From CAVPWP01 sp963709395 (lineage in GTDB: Bacteria; Pseudomonadota; Alphaproteobacteria; Rhodobacterales; Rhodobacteraceae): a DNA stretch of 64,000 nt. The notes under the pieces were generated by a model. That model saw nothing but the letters and a program-made list of their open reading frames with translations, was not told where the DNA came from and searched no databases. The translations under genes and the position numbers were made by a program. The stretch is taken from contig CAVPWP010000009.1 of the NCBI GenBank assembly GCA_963709395.1, positions 62,001-126,000 on the forward strand. Reading direction: 5' to 3'. Of the stretch, positions 19,416-29,919 are shown one piece after another (within the stretch, counting starts at the first letter, position 1; the number at the start of each line of letters is the position of its first letter).

Positions 19416-20490
19416 GGCAGCAGCTCCAGCGTGCGTTTCTCGGCGGCCGATTTCGCGGCCGTGTCCACGATGCGCTGCGCCGTCAGGCAGAGCGCGGGGT
19501 CGAGCGGGCCGCCGACGGGCTCGCCCCGCGCGATGCAGCCCAGCACGTATTCGATGCCGTTGCGCCTGCCTTCCGGCAGCGGGTCGGCGGGGACGTCGAT
19601 GCGGCTCGGGCCGGGCGCGGGTCTGCACGGTCACGTGATCCTCGTAGTCGTAGGAGCTGATCGTGCCGTCCGTGCCCATGAAGACGAAGCCGCATTTCGG
19701 TTGCGGCTGGATCGTCCAGGGGTCGGTGAAGGTGCCCCAGCGCGTCTCCATCTTCGAAAGCCCCCGCGCATAGCGGCAGACGGCGATGGCGTGCTGGTCG
19801 ACCTCGATGCCCTCGGCCTTGTCGATCGTGCAGGTCACCTCGATGGGCGCCTCGCCGTTCATGTACCAGGTGCCCAGCGTCGCGCCGTAGCCCATGTAGT
19901 CCAGAAGCGACCCGCCGCCCGACGCCTTCTTGTACCACCATGAGGTCGGCTTCTGGCGTTCGACCTCTTCGGGGCTGACCTCGATCTTGTCGGCCAGATG
20001 ATAGAGCGGGCCCCGGTTGCCGTCGTAGAAATGCACCTCGATCAGGTCGCCGATGGTGCCCTCGTCGATCAGGCGCTTGGCGGTGACATGGCTTTCGACC
20101 CAGGCCAGCGGCCAGTTGATCGCCATGACCTTGCCCGTGCCCTCCATCGCCGCGATCATCCGGCGCGCGTCGGCGGCCGAGGCGGCGAAGGGTTTCTCGA
20201 CGAACAGGTTCACGCCGTGCGGGGCCAGCCGTTCGGCGTAATCCGCATGATCGGCGGTGGCAGCGCAGAGGATGGCCATGTCATAGGGACCGGCGGCCAT
20301 GCAGGCGTCGAAATCGGTGAAGACCCGATCCTCGGGCACGCCGAAGGTCTCGACCGCCGCCTGCATCTTCGCCCGGTCGGGGTCGAAGAGGCCCGCGATC
20401 TCGGCCTCGGGGTGACTCGGCCACCTGCCGCAGAAGATCGCCCATGTGCATATGGTCGAAACTGATGCCGACGATGCGGAACTTTGCCAT
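19412..20490 (-). CDS. Gfo/Idh/MocA-family oxidoreductase (two frame breaks)
   Basis: About 358 aa. It opens MAKFRIVGISFDHMHMGDLL, so the usual Gly-rich loop is replaced by GISFDHMH, a known variant. The body has VNLFVEKPFAAS with the catalytic-type Lys, and SGGGSLLDYMGYGATLGTWYM. Breaks near 20412 and 19610 each fit one extra base. It lies 12 bp downstream of an ABC permease gene. Together with its neighbour and the gene at 26018-27173 it makes three paralogous dehydrogenases in one operon, suggesting successive or alternative oxidations of a sugar or cyclitol. Confidence 0.83.
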
Positions 20491-20502
20491 GAATGGGTCC
20501 TT

Positions 20503-21482
20503 TCAGCGTTGGTCGGTGAAGCGGACGTAGAGCGCCGTGACGGCCAGGATGATCAGGCCGAACAGGATGCGCCGCGCCCCCTCGGGCATCTGCAGAAGGG
20601 TCAGCATCGTGCCCAGCACGGTCAGGATCAGCGCGCCGACGATGGTGCCCGGAATAGTTGCCACGACCGCCGAAGATCGAGGTGCCGCCGATCACCGCCG
20701 CCGCCACCGATGGCAGCATGAGCGGGTTCGCCAGCGACAGCGACGGCGCGCGGATCATGCCGACATAGAGCAGGCCGGTGATCCCGGCGATCAGACCCGA
20801 AAGCGCGTAGAGCGCGATATAGACCTGCCAGCTGCGCACACCCGACAGGCGCGATGCGTTCTCGTTCGACCCCAGCGCGTAGAGAAGCCGCCCGAAGCCG
20901 GTGAAGCGCAGCAGCCAGCAGGATGATCAGCGCGAAGGGAATGAAGACGAAAAGGCCGTTGGGCAGGATCCAGGTTCGCCCGGTCCCGAGCCAGACGAGG
21001 AACTGCGGAATCTCGGACCCGGTCGCGATGACGTAGCGCTGGTAGACCTGCAGGCAGCCCGTGGCGATCAGGCCGGTGCCAAGCGTCATGATCAGCGGGT
21101 GAACGCGGGCGAAGCCCACGCCGAAGCCGTTGACGAGCCCGACGAGAACCGCCACGCCCAGCGCGATGGCAACCCCGGCCGGCGCCCCGTAGAGCGGCGT
21201 CACCGTGGCCACGACGAAGCCGGCGCAGGTCGCCACGACCCCCGCGGAGAGGTCGATACCACCGGTCAGCATGGTCATCGTCTGGCAGGCGGCCAGCATC
21301 GCCAGCGGGATGGCGAACTTGATCGTGTTCGACAGCCAGAACGGGCTGATGATGCCGGGACGCATGACCTCGAGAAGTCCGATCAGCCCGAAGAGAAGCG
21401 CGATCAGCGGGATCACGGGATAGTCGCGCAGGAAGCGCCCTGCGCGGACCAGGGGCGGGATGGTTTCGGCGGCGGTCGTCAT
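20503..21482 (-). CDS. Sugar ABC transporter permease, RbsC-like (two frame breaks)
   Basis: About 325 aa of hydrophobic helices. The family motif QTMTMLTGGIDLSAGVVAT and LPSVAAAVIGGTSIFGGRG are present. Breaks near 20912 and 20655 split the C-terminal third. It overlaps the other permease gene (ATGA) and should pair with it as a heterodimer, with the ATPase and binding protein upstream. Confidence 0.87.
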
Positions 21483-22423
21483 CTGCGTTGCCCTCTCAGG
21501 GTGAGGAAGCCGCCCAGCATCACAACGGCGACCATGATCGTGCCCTCGACGATGGTGGTGACGTTGGGGTCGACCGCCATGAGCGTGAGCATCAGGCGGA
21601 TCAGGCGCAGGATGAACACCGCGATGATCGGCCCCAGAAGCCCGCCGCGTCCGCCGCCCAGGACGACGCCCCCCAGGACCACGGCGGCGACCGACGCCAG
21701 AAGGTAGGGGCCGGGCACGGGTTCCCCGATGCCGGTCAGCGCGGTCAGCGACAGCCCTCCGAAGGCGGCGAAAAGGCCCGCGACGGCGTAGGCCGCGATC
21801 CGCGTCCGCCCCACGGCCACGCCCGAGCGGAAGGCGGCCAGTTCATCCGAGCCCGTGGCATAGATCGACAGGCCCAGCTTCGACCGCTTGAGCGGGATCC
21901 AGACGACCGCGATGCAGACAACGGCCAGCAAGAGCGCCTGTGGCAGCCACGCGAAGGGCCCGACGCTGCCCACCACGATGTCCTTCAGCCAGGGCGCTGC
22001 CGTCCCTCCGGGGGCGTTGAGGATCAGGAGGGCGACGCCTTCCCAGACGAACAGCATCGCCAGCGTCACCACGATGTCGGGCACCCGCGTCAGCACGATC
22101 AGCCCACCGTTGATCGCCCCCATCGCGACTCCGACCGCCAGCGTGATCAGCACGGCCGGCACACCGCCCATGGTCGTCATCAGAACGGCCGCGGTGACGC
22201 TGCAGACCGCCATCATCGAGGCGATCGACAGGTCGATGCCGCCGACGATCACCACGACCGCCATGCCTGCGGTCGCGAAGGCAAAGGGCAGGGCCGCGCG
22301 GGTCACGCTTTCGATGCCCGAGGCTCCGAAGGTCGGCTGGATCAGCTTGGTCAGCCCCAGAAGGACGACAAGAAGGACCGCAAGCCCCAGCGTCCAGGCG
22401 TGTTTCTGCACCAGACCGCTCAT
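21479..22423 (-). CDS. Sugar ABC transporter permease, RbsC-like
   Basis: 314 aa, intact. Contains MAVVVIVGGIDLSIASMMAV and AAVVLGGVVLGGGRGG, the hallmark segments of ribose/inositol-type permeases. It overlaps both neighbours by 4 bp, so the ATPase and the two permeases are translationally coupled. Two different permeases in one system is the arrangement of several monosaccharide and autoinducer-2 importers. Confidence 0.9.
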   Translation of the reverse strand: MSGLVQKHAWTLGLAVLLVVLLGLTKLIQPTFGASGIESVTRAALPFAFATAGMAVVVIVGGIDLSIASMMAVCSVTAAVLMTTMGGVPAVLITLAVGVAMGAINGGLIVLTRVPDIVVTLAMLFVWEGVALLILNAPGGTAAPWLKDIVVGSVGPFAWLPQALLLAVVCIAVVWIPLKRSKLGLSIYATGSDELAAFRSGVAVGRTRIAAYAVAGLFAAFGGLSLTALTGIGEPVPGPYLLASVAAVVLGGVVLGGGRGGLLGPIIAVFILRLIRLMLTLMAVDPNVTTIVEGTIMVAVVMLGGFLTLRGQRR

Positions 22424-23922
22424 GCCGGGGCCACTTCGCGGTCCCGCGCAGTCAGCCCGTAGGCGGCGCGCATCAGGATCTCCTGGTCCGCCGTGGCGGC
22501 GTCGATCACGTCGACGACCCGGCCGTTGAAGATGACCACTACCCGGTCGCAGGCCAGCGGCACTTCCTCGAGTTCGGAGGTGTAGTAGAGCACCGCTGCG
22601 CCCTTTTCTGCCAGTTCGCGCACCAGCGGGTAGATCTGGCGCTTGGTGCGCACGTCGATGCCGCGCGTGGGGTCGAACAGAAGCAGCGTCTCGACCCCCT
22701 TGGCCAGCCAGCGGCCGATGGTCACCTTCTGCTGGTTGCCGCCCGAGAGGCGCTGCACCTCGCCCTGGGCGCGCGTGTCGATCTGGAGGCGGGCGATGGC
22801 CTCATCCACGCGGCTCTTCTCATGGGCAAGCTTCAGCGGCCCCCAGTCGCGGATGCGCGCGGAGAAGGGCAGGGCGATGTTCTCGCGCACCGACCGTTCC
22901 TTCAAGAGCGCCTCGGAGCGGTTGCCGGGCACGAAGGTGATGCCGCGCGCGATGGCGTCGGCGGGATGGCTGAAGGCGACGGCGCTACCGTCGACCTCGA
23001 TGCGTCCTGCATCCGGGCCGCGGAATCCGGCGAGCGTTTCGAACAGCTCGTCCTGGCCCTGACCTTCAAGCGCCACGACGCCCAGCACCTCGCCCGCGAA
23101 AAGGTCGAAGGACACGTCGGCAAGTTTCGTGCCCGCCGCCAGCCCCGTCACGCGCATCCGGGGCGTTCCGGTGCGCGCAGTCGCGTGGCCGGCACCCCGC
23201 ATCCGCTTGCCAAGATCGATGTGCGATCCCAGCATCATCTCGACCGCGCGGTCCTCGATCCCCGGTTCGATGTCGAGATCGCCCACGGTCATGCCGTCGC
23301 GCAGGACCGTCGCGCGGTCGCAAAGCTGGGAGATTTCGGGGAAGCGGTGGCTGATATAGATCACGCCGCGCCCGGTGTCGGCCTCTTGCCGCACGACCTT
23401 CAGCACCCGGTCGACAAGGTCGGTCGGCAGGGCGGCGGTCATCTCGTCCAGAAGCAGCACGTCGGGTTCGCTGGCCAGCGCCCGCGCAAGATCGAGGATG
23501 CGCAGCGTCGCAAGCGGCAGCCGTCCGATCATCGCGTCAAGGCGCAGGTCATGGATGCCGAGTTCGTCCACCCAGTGCCGGAACGGGTCGACCGGCGTGT
23601 CGCCGAGGCGCAGGTTGTCGGCCACGTCGAGATCGGGGATGAGCGAGGGTTCCTGGTAGACCGGCACAAGGCCGGACCGCCGCGCCTGGGCTGGCGAGCC
23701 CACACGCGCCGCGCGCCCGCGGATCGTCACCTCTCCGCGGTCGGGTTTCAGCGCGCCGGTCAGGATCTTGACGAAGGTCGACTTGCCCGCGCCGTTCGCC
23801 CCCATCAGGGCCACGACTTCGCCGGCGCGGACGGTCAGCCGCGCATCGGTCAGGGCGCGCACGGCGCCGAAGCTCTTTTCGACCCCGCGGGCATCCAGAA
23901 GGGCCTCTTCTTCCTTGGTCAT
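22420..23922 (-). CDS. Sugar ABC transporter ATP-binding protein (double cassette)
   Basis: About 500 aa, intact. The first cassette has Walker A GANGAGKST and Walker B VLLLDEMTAAL. The second has a degenerate Walker A (VALEGQGQDELFETLAG) with LSGGNQQKVTIGRWLA and LLLFDPTRGIDV, as usual for the RbsA/MglA type. The ATG at 23922 begins MTKEEEALLDARGVEKSFG. It energises the two downstream permeases. Confidence 0.92.
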   Translation of the reverse strand: MTKEEEALLDARGVEKSFGAVRALTDARLTVRAGEVVALMGANGAGKSTFVKILTGALKPDRGEVTIRGRAARVGSPAQARRSGLVPVYQEPSLIPDLDVADNLRLGDTPVDPFRHWVDELGIHDLRLDAMIGRLPLATLRILDLARALASEPDVLLLDEMTAALPTDLVDRVLKVVRQEADTGRGVIYISHRFPEISQLCDRATVLRDGMTVGDLDIEPGIEDRAVEMMLGSHIDLGKRMRGAGHATARTGTPRMRVTGLAAGTKLADVSFDLFAGEVLGVVALEGQGQDELFETLAGFRGPDAGRIEVDGSAVAFSHPADAIARGITFVPGNRSEALLKERSVRENIALPFSARIRDWGPLKLAHEKSRVDEAIARLQIDTRAQGEVQRLSGGNQQKVTIGRWLAKGVETLLLFDPTRGIDVRTKRQIYPLVRELAEKGAAVLYYTSELEEVPLACDRVVVIFNGRVVDVIDAATADQEILMRAAYGLTARDREVAPA

Positions 23923-24011
23923 CCCGGTCTTTCTGGGGCCAGGCGCCCGCCGGCGCGCGAAGTTGGACTGGCCCCCGGGCAGGACACCCGGGGGCCGGAG
24001 AGAGGCTGAGT

Positions 24012-25039
24012 CTATTCGCCCGGACCCTTGCAGGCGATGATCTCTTCCATCGAATAGGTGGTCCAGCCCGAGATCGACACCGACACCGGCCATTCGGGGT
24101 CGAGCATCGGGTTCTGCGCGGCTTCGATCGTCGCGCGGCCATCCTCGGTCACGTTCTCCCAGAGCACCGGTTCGACCAGCACGGTCGTATCGGCGGGCGC
24201 GTCGCCTTCAAGCACGCGCAGCGCCAGCGTCACACCGGCGCCGCCGACCGACCCGGGGTTCGTCACTGCCGCACCCTGCAAGCCCCTCGACGTTGAGAAG
24301 CTGGGACACGAAGCCCGCGTTGTCGGCCCCCACGATGGGCACCAGCGGCGCGCCGCTTTCGACGAAGGCATCGACGATCACGTTGTCGATGCCGCTGGTC
24401 CAGACGCCGTCGAAGGGAATGCCCGTCGACAGGAAGTCGAACATCTGCTGCTTGCCCTGGTCCTGCTGCCAGCCGGTGAAGACCTCGTGCACGACCTCGA
24501 CGTCCGGGTACTCGGCCAGCGCGCGCTTGAAGCCCGTGTCACGGTCGTTGTCGGCCGATGTGCCGGCCGCACCGCGCATGTAGACCACGCCGCCTTCGCC
24601 GCCGATCTGCTCGAAGAGCCACTTGGCGCCGAGATAGGCGTATTCCTCCTGGTTGTTCGACAGGACGTAGGCGCCCGGGGCGCTGACGCCCTGGTCGACG
24701 GCGACGACGACGATGCCCTGTGCGATCGCGTCCTCGATGGCCGAGTTCAGCGCGTCGGGGCTGCCGGGGTTCAGCACGATGGCGTCGACGCCCGCCTCGA
24801 TGAGGTTGCGCAGATCCTCGAGCTGGCCCGCCGCGTCGGTGTTGCGGTGTGCCACGATCAGCTGATCGACCATGCCGGAATCAAGCGCCTGGGCGCGCAT
24901 GGCGCAGATCATCTCTTCGCGCCAGCCGTTGCCCTGCACGGTGTTCGAGATGCCGATCGTGTAGGGCGCTTCGGCGCTGGCGCGCACCCGCCCCGATCAG
25001 AAGCGCCAGTGTCGCGGCGCCGAGTTTCAGATTTTTCAT
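24012..25039 (-). CDS. Sugar ABC transporter periplasmic binding protein (two frame breaks)
   Basis: About 341 aa. It starts MKNLKLGAATLALLIGAG, a signal peptide, behind a strong GAGGAAAG ribosome-binding site. The mature part (ISNTVQGNGWREEMICAMRAQA, LIEAGVDAIVLNPGS, VAVDQGVSAPGAYVLSNNQEEY) is of the ribose/inositol-binding type. Breaks near 24988 and 24283 each fit one extra base. A 90-bp gap separates it from the ATPase gene. Confidence 0.88.
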
Positions 25040-25083
25040 TGTCTTTCCTCCCTTTGGATTGAACAGAACCATTCCGCTCGTCC

Positions 25084-25999
25084 TCACTGAATGAAGGGTG
25101 AGAGAACGTCGCGGGCCAGACGGAACCCGCGTTTGACCTTCTCGTCACTGCCTTCGAAGTTGCGGTCCTCGTGTTCGATGATCACGGGGCCGTCGTATCC
25201 GGCGCGATAGAGACCGGCGAAAAAGCCGGGCCAGTCCACGTCGCCCAGCCCGGGCATGCGCGGCACCTGCCAGCCCATGCCTACGGACATCACGCCGTTG
25301 TCGTAAAGCCCGTCGCGGTCGATCATCACGTCCTTGGCGTGGACATGGACCATGCGCGGGCCGAATTCACGGATGAAGCGGCCCTGGTCGATCATCTGCC
25401 AGACCAGGTGCGAGGGGTCGAAATTCATGCCCACCGCGTCGCCCCATTCCTCGAAGATGCGCCGCCAGGTCTTCGGGCTGTAGGCGATGTTGTGCCCGCC
25501 CGGCCATTCGTCATGGCTGAAGATCATCGGGCAGTTCTCGAAGGCAAGCGTGACGCCCGCGTCCTGCGCGTGGCTGACGATGGGCGCAAAGATCTGCTGC
25601 GCGCGGCTCCAGTTCTCGTCCAGCGTGCAGGGTCCGGTCCCCGCCGACGAAGGTGTTGACGACCTTGACGCCCAGCGTGCCCGCCGCCGTGATCACCTTC
25701 TTGAGGTGCCCGGTGACCTGCTCGCGATGGCCCGCGTCGGCGTGGAGCGGATTGGGGTAGTAGCCAAGGCCCGAGATCGTGACGCCGCGTTCGGCCAGTG
25801 CGCCCAGGATCTCGTCGGCCTGTCCCTTCGACAGCCCGTCCACGTCGATATGGGTGGTGCCGGCATAGCGCCGTTTTTCACCGCCGGACGCCGGCCAGCA
25901 CGCCACCTCGAGCGCCGTGAACCCGTCCGAGGCGGCCCAGTCGGCAACCTCGGTCAACGGCGTGTCCGGAAAAGGGGCGGTCAGTATGCCCAGTTGCAT
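25084..25999 (-). CDS. Sugar phosphate isomerase/epimerase, AP-endonuclease-2-like TIM barrel (one frame break)
   Basis: About 304 aa. Visible are ALEVACWPASGG near the start, NTFVGGD, then AFENCPMIFSHDEWPGG and NFDPSHLVWQMID in the second frame, and HAKDVMID and IIEHEDRNFEGSD towards the end. These Glu, Asp and His residues are the metal and catalytic positions of the IolE/IolI/hydroxypyruvate-isomerase-like barrel. The frame shifts near 25637. In this operon it probably isomerises or dehydrates the product of one of the dehydrogenases. Confidence 0.85.
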
Positions 26000-26017
26000 C
26001 GTGTCTCTCCCTCTCGT

Positions 26018-27173
26018 TCAGATCGCCGGGATATCGACCCAGCGCCCCTCGCGCGCCGAGGTCAGCACGGCGTCGCAGAACAGCATCTCGTAGTGACCGT
26101 CCTCGAAGCTGGCCCAGGTGCTGCCCGACTGTCGCCCGCCCGCCGCCACGTCGCCGTAGACCGCGCGGAAGAAGGCGAAGAAGCTGTCGGCGAAGCCTTC
26201 GACATGGCCGGGCGGCAGGCTGGCGGCCGCGGTGCCCAGCCTGTTCATCAGGCCGAAATCGCGCTGGAGGATCTGGTTCGGCGCATCGCGATGCCCGATC
26301 CAGAGGTGATCGGGCGTCTCGGACAGCCAGGCGGCCGACGCCTTCGAGCCCGCGATATCCCAGTTGCAGCGTGTTCTTGCGTCCGACATTGATCTGGCTT
26401 GTCGACATCACGCCGCGCGCCCCATTCGGGTAGCGGATCAGGATCATCGCAGCGTCGTCGGTGTCGATCCGGCGCGTCTCGGTCGCGCCCGCGGCGGCGG
26501 AGAAGGTTTCCACCGGGCCGGTGGGCTTCTGGCGTTCGGGCAGGAAGGTCGCCAGTTCCGCGAAGACCGACGTGGCCTTGAGGCCGGTGATGAAGCTGGT
26601 CAGGTCGACCCAATGCGTGCCGATATCGCCCACGGACCGCAACGCCCCGCCCTGGTCGGATTCGAGCCGCCAGTTCCAGTCGGTGGGCTTGGCCAGCCAG
26701 TCCTGATGGTAGTGGCCGCTGACGAAACGGATATCGCCAAGCTCGCCCGCCTCCACCATGCCGCGCGCCTGCTGGTTCAGCGGGTAGAAGCGGATGTTGT
26801 AGCAAACCGCGCAGACCTTGCCGCTGGCCTTCGCGATCTCGACCATCTCGGCGGACTGCTCGGAGGTCATCGCCAGCGGCTTTTCGCAGATGACATGCTT
26901 GCCGGCCGCCAGGATCGCCTTGACCTGCGGGTAATGCGCGTGATTGGGCGTGGTGACGTGGACGACATCGACCCGGTCGTCGGCCAGCAGCTCGTCAAGC
27001 GAGGCATAGGCGCGGCCGACGCCGATCGCCGCGGCGCGTTCGGCCCCGCGCGCGGCACTCGACCCCAGCACACCCTCGACCCGCACGCCAAGCCGCCGCA
27101 GGGCCTGCACATGCACGGTGCCGATGAATCCCGTCCCGATGACGGCGGCGCCGATCTGCCGGAAATCGGTCAT
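26018..27173 (-). CDS. Gfo/Idh/MocA-family oxidoreductase (one frame break)
   Basis: About 384 aa. Rossmann motif AAVIGTGFIGTVHVQAL; AGKHVICEKPLAMT with the conserved Lys; SVGDIGTHWVDL with the conserved Asp/His pair. The second ATG (27173) is chosen because GGAGAGG lies 6 nt before it; the first ATG directly abuts the ribosome-binding site. The frame changes near 26355. It is the best-conserved of the three Gfo/Idh/MocA genes here and precedes the isomerase gene in the operon. Confidence 0.88.
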
Positions 27174-27218
27174 TTGCATCCTCTCCGCCCGGCCGGGCGG
27201 CCCCCCTTGATGGCTTGG

Positions 27219-27947
27219 TCAGACAACGGAGTAGCCTCCGTCGATGGGCAGGCAGGCGCCTGTCATGAACGCCGCCGCAGACGAGGCCAGAAACAGCACC
27301 GCGCCGGAGATATCGTCCGGCAGGCCCCAGCGCGCCATCGGCGTGCGCGCCTCGACGGCGGCAACGAAGGCCGGGTCGGTGCGGGCGCGGGCCGACTGGT
27401 CGGTGACGATGAAACCCGGCGCGACCGCGTTCACGCGGATGCCGTCGCCGGCCCAGGCGATGGCCAGCGATTTCGTCAGTTGCTCGACCGCCGCCTTGCT
27501 GGCGCCGTAGGCCGGGTTTCGAGGGCTGCCGAAACGGGCATACATCGAGGCCACGTTGATCACGCTGCCGCCGCGTTCGGCGAGCTTGTCGTGGAACGCC
27601 TCGGCGCAGCGGAAGCTGCCGGTCAGGTTCACGTCTACGACATGGGAAAAGAACCCCGGCTCCATCTCCTGGCCGCGCACCGTGATGGCGGCGCAATTCA
27701 CCAGAATGTCGGCGCGGGGCGTTCCCGCTGCGAAGGCCCGGACGGCGTCGGTGTCGGTGACGTCGAGCCGAGTGTAGGGAAAGCGGTCGCGGTCTTCGGG
27801 GGCCGGGGCGTCCTCTGCCCCGGTGATCGCCACCTCGGCGCCGGCGGCCTGAAAGGCGCGGGCGATGGCCGCGCCGATGCCGCCCCGGCTGGCGCCGATC
27901 ACGACGACCTGTGCGCCGGAAAAGTCGAAATCCGCCCTGGCGTTCAC
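27219..27947 (-). CDS. Short-chain dehydrogenase/reductase
   Basis: 242 aa, intact. Cofactor motif GASRGGIG near the N terminus, NCAAI, Ser in NVASMYARFG and the catalytic pair in YGASKAA; the end IDGGYSVV is typical. It is the first gene of the long minus-strand sugar operon and is read divergently from the LacI regulator. It should interconvert a sugar/cyclitol alcohol and ketone. Confidence 0.9.
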   Translation of the reverse strand: MNARADFDFSGAQVVVIGASRGGIGAAIARAFQAAGAEVAITGAEDAPAPEDRDRFPYTRLDVTDTDAVRAFAAGTPRADILVNCAAITVRGQEMEPGFFSHVVDVNLTGSFRCAEAFHDKLAERGGSVINVASMYARFGSPRNPAYGASKAAVEQLTKSLAIAWAGDGIRVNAVAPGFIVTDQSARARTDPAFVAAVEARTPMARWGLPDDISGAVLFLASSAAAFMTGACLPIDGGYSVV

Positions 27948-27998
27948 GCGCGGTCCCCCGTCTTCCCGACCCTCGCCGTCGTGGCCCTGCCCGAAGAC

Positions 27999-28012
27999 TG
28001 TAATCGTTTACA
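27999..28012. promoter_or_regulatory. LacI-family operator TGTAATCGTTTACA
   Basis: A near-perfect 14-bp palindrome with the central CG typical of LacI/GalR operators. It lies between the divergent SDR operon and the LacI regulator gene, 52 bp from the SDR start codon. Its centre is 41 bp from that of the second site. Confidence 0.8.
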
Positions 28013-28039
28013 TCTTCTCACAAGGCGCTTTCCTCGCAA

Positions 28040-28053
28040 TGAAATCGATTACA
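28040..28053. promoter_or_regulatory. LacI-family operator TGAAATCGATTACA
   Basis: A second copy of the same 14-bp pattern with central CG. The 41-bp centre-to-centre distance, about four helical turns, would place two regulator dimers on the same face of the DNA. Confidence 0.8.
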
Positions 28054-28088
28054 TACTCCACAGGTGAGGAGAGTCGAGTCAAGGGGGA

Positions 28089-29137
28089 ATTCCGCCGCTG
28101 CAACCGAAATCCAGCATCCAGAAAACGGCGACGATCCAGGACGTCGCACGCGCCGCGCGGGTGTCGACCGCGACGGTCAGCCGCGCGCTGTCGAACCCCG
28201 GCCTGCTGTCTGACCGCACCCGCGAAGTGGTCTTCGAAGCGATCCGGACGACCGGCTACCGGGTCAACCAGGCGGCCCGCAATCTGCGGATGCAGCGCGC
28301 GGGTTCGGTTCTGGTCCTGGTGCCGAATCTGGGCAAGCCCTTCTATTCGCAGATCCTTGCCGGCATCAGCGAGGCATTCGCGGGAAGCGACTATGCGGTT
28401 CTGATCTCGGACACCGAAAGCAACCCGCTTCAGGAAGAGGCGCTTGCCGGCTATTTCATAGACGGGCGGATCGACGGGGTGATCTCGCTCGACGGGGGAT
28501 TGCCGCGCGCAATGCTCGACCGCTGCGCGGACCAGGGCGTGGCCGGGCGCATCGTCTTTCTGTGCGAATGGGTCGAGGGCGCGGATTTCCCGGTAATCGC
28601 CAGCGACAATGCCAGCGGCGCGCGTCTGGCGATCCGGCATCTGCACGCGCTTGGCCATCGGCGCGTCGCCCATGTCACCGGGCCCGAAGGCAACGTGCTG
28701 ACGACCGCCCGGCGCGAAGGGATGCTGGCCGAGCGCGCGCGGCTGGGCCTGCCCGCGCGGGACGAATGGATCATTCGCGGCGACTTCTCCCTTGAATCGG
28801 GGCGCAGCGCCGCCCAGCGGATTCTGGCGATGTCCGAACGGCCGACCGCCGTCTTCTGCTCGGCCGACATGGTGGCCTTCGGGTTGATCTCGGGGCTGAC
28901 GGCGCGGGGGCTGCGGGTGCCCGAGGACATCTCCGTCGTCGGCTTCGACGATATCGAGATGTCGCAATACTACGTGCCCGCCGCTGACCACGATCCGGCA
29001 GGACCGGCAACGCCTTGGCCGCGAGGCGGCCAATGGCCCTGATGTCCCGCATTTCCAGCGGATCGGTCCCCGCCGAGCTTGATCTCGTGCCTGTCGAACT
29101 TGTCGTGCGCGACAGCACCGCTCCGCCGCCCGGCTAG
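28089..29137 (+). CDS. LacI-family transcriptional regulator (start unclear, two frame breaks)
   Basis: About 348 aa. The HTH reads TIQDVARAARVSTATVSRAL and is in frame back to about 28068, but no ATG, GTG or TTG is available upstream of the HTH. 28089 (ATT behind AAGGGGG) is only a working start, and a base lost in the run of five G at 28083 may hide the real one. The effector domain follows (VLVPNLGKPFYSQILAGI, FCSADMVAFGLISGL, VVGFDDIEMSQYY). Breaks near 28981 and 29035 fit one extra C and one extra G. It probably represses the divergent sugar operon via the two operators beside it. Confidence 0.87.
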
Positions 29138-29160
29138 GTCCGGGTGCTCCGAGCGCCTCG

Positions 29161-29919
29161 TCATGGCGCCCCGGTCACCTTCTGTTCGAGGTCGATGCAG
29201 GCCCCGGTCAGCGGCGCGGACGCCGGGCTGAGGAGAAAGACCGCCAGCCGCGCGCATTCATCTTCGGTGACGAACCGGCCCAGCGGCTGGCTGCGCGACC
29301 TCTCGGTCAACCAGTCCGGGCCCTTTCCCAGAGTGACCGCGTGGAGATAGCGTTCGCTCTCGGTGGCGACCCAACCCAGGTTGATGCCGTTCACCCGGAT
29401 CCGGTCGGCCATGTGGGCGTTCGCCGCGTTCTTCGTCAGCGTCTGGAGCGCGCCCTTGGTTGCGGCATAGATCGCCAGATCGGGCGCGCCGCAATGGGCG
29501 TTCACCGACTGGATGTTGACGATGGCGCCCGGCGTCTTGCGCGCCCGCATGTCGGCGATGGCCCCGGACATCAGGAAGAAGGGCGCGCGGGTGTTGACCG
29601 AGAAGAGGCGGTTCCAAAGCTCGACCGACGCGCCTTCGGTAAAGCTTGCGCGCGTGGTCAGGCCGGCGCAGTTCACCAGCCCGTCGATCCGCCCGAAGCG
29701 CGACAGCGCCGCCTCGATCACGGTGTCGGGGGCCTCGGGCAGGGCAAGGTCGGTGGTCACGAGTTCGGCCGGACAGGGCAGGTCGGCCGTGATCGGGTCG
29801 CGGTCGGCAAGCACAAGCCCCTCGGCCCCGGAGGTGGCCGCCCGCGCGGCGATCGCCGCGCCGATCCCCCGCGCGGCACCGGTGATGACGACGACCTGTC
29901 CCTCGAGCCCCGCGTTCAT
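29161..29919 (-). CDS. Short-chain dehydrogenase/reductase
   Basis: 252 aa, intact. Motifs: TGAARGIGAAIA, NCAGL, Ser in NIQSVNAHCG, and the catalytic Tyr/Lys in YAATKGA. The start overlaps the stop of the PanB-like gene (ATGA). It is the last gene of the four-gene oxygenase module and would oxidise or reduce an intermediate there. Confidence 0.9.
   Translation of the reverse strand: MNAGLEGQVVVITGAARGIGAAIAARAATSGAEGLVLADRDPITADLPCPAELVTTDLALPEAPDTVIEAALSRFGRIDGLVNCAGLTTRASFTEGASVELWNRLFSVNTRAPFFLMSGAIADMRARKTPGAIVNIQSVNAHCGAPDLAIYAATKGALQTLTKNAANAHMADRIRVNGINLGWVATESERYLHAVTLGKGPDWLTERSRSQPLGRFVTEDECARLAVFLLSPASAPLTGACIDLEQKVTGAP

Noticed and set aside
18357..20366. A 669-residue fusion of two Gfo/Idh/MocA dehydrogenases
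   Set aside because: A break near 19610 joins the two genes artificially; an ATGA overlap shows that they are separate.
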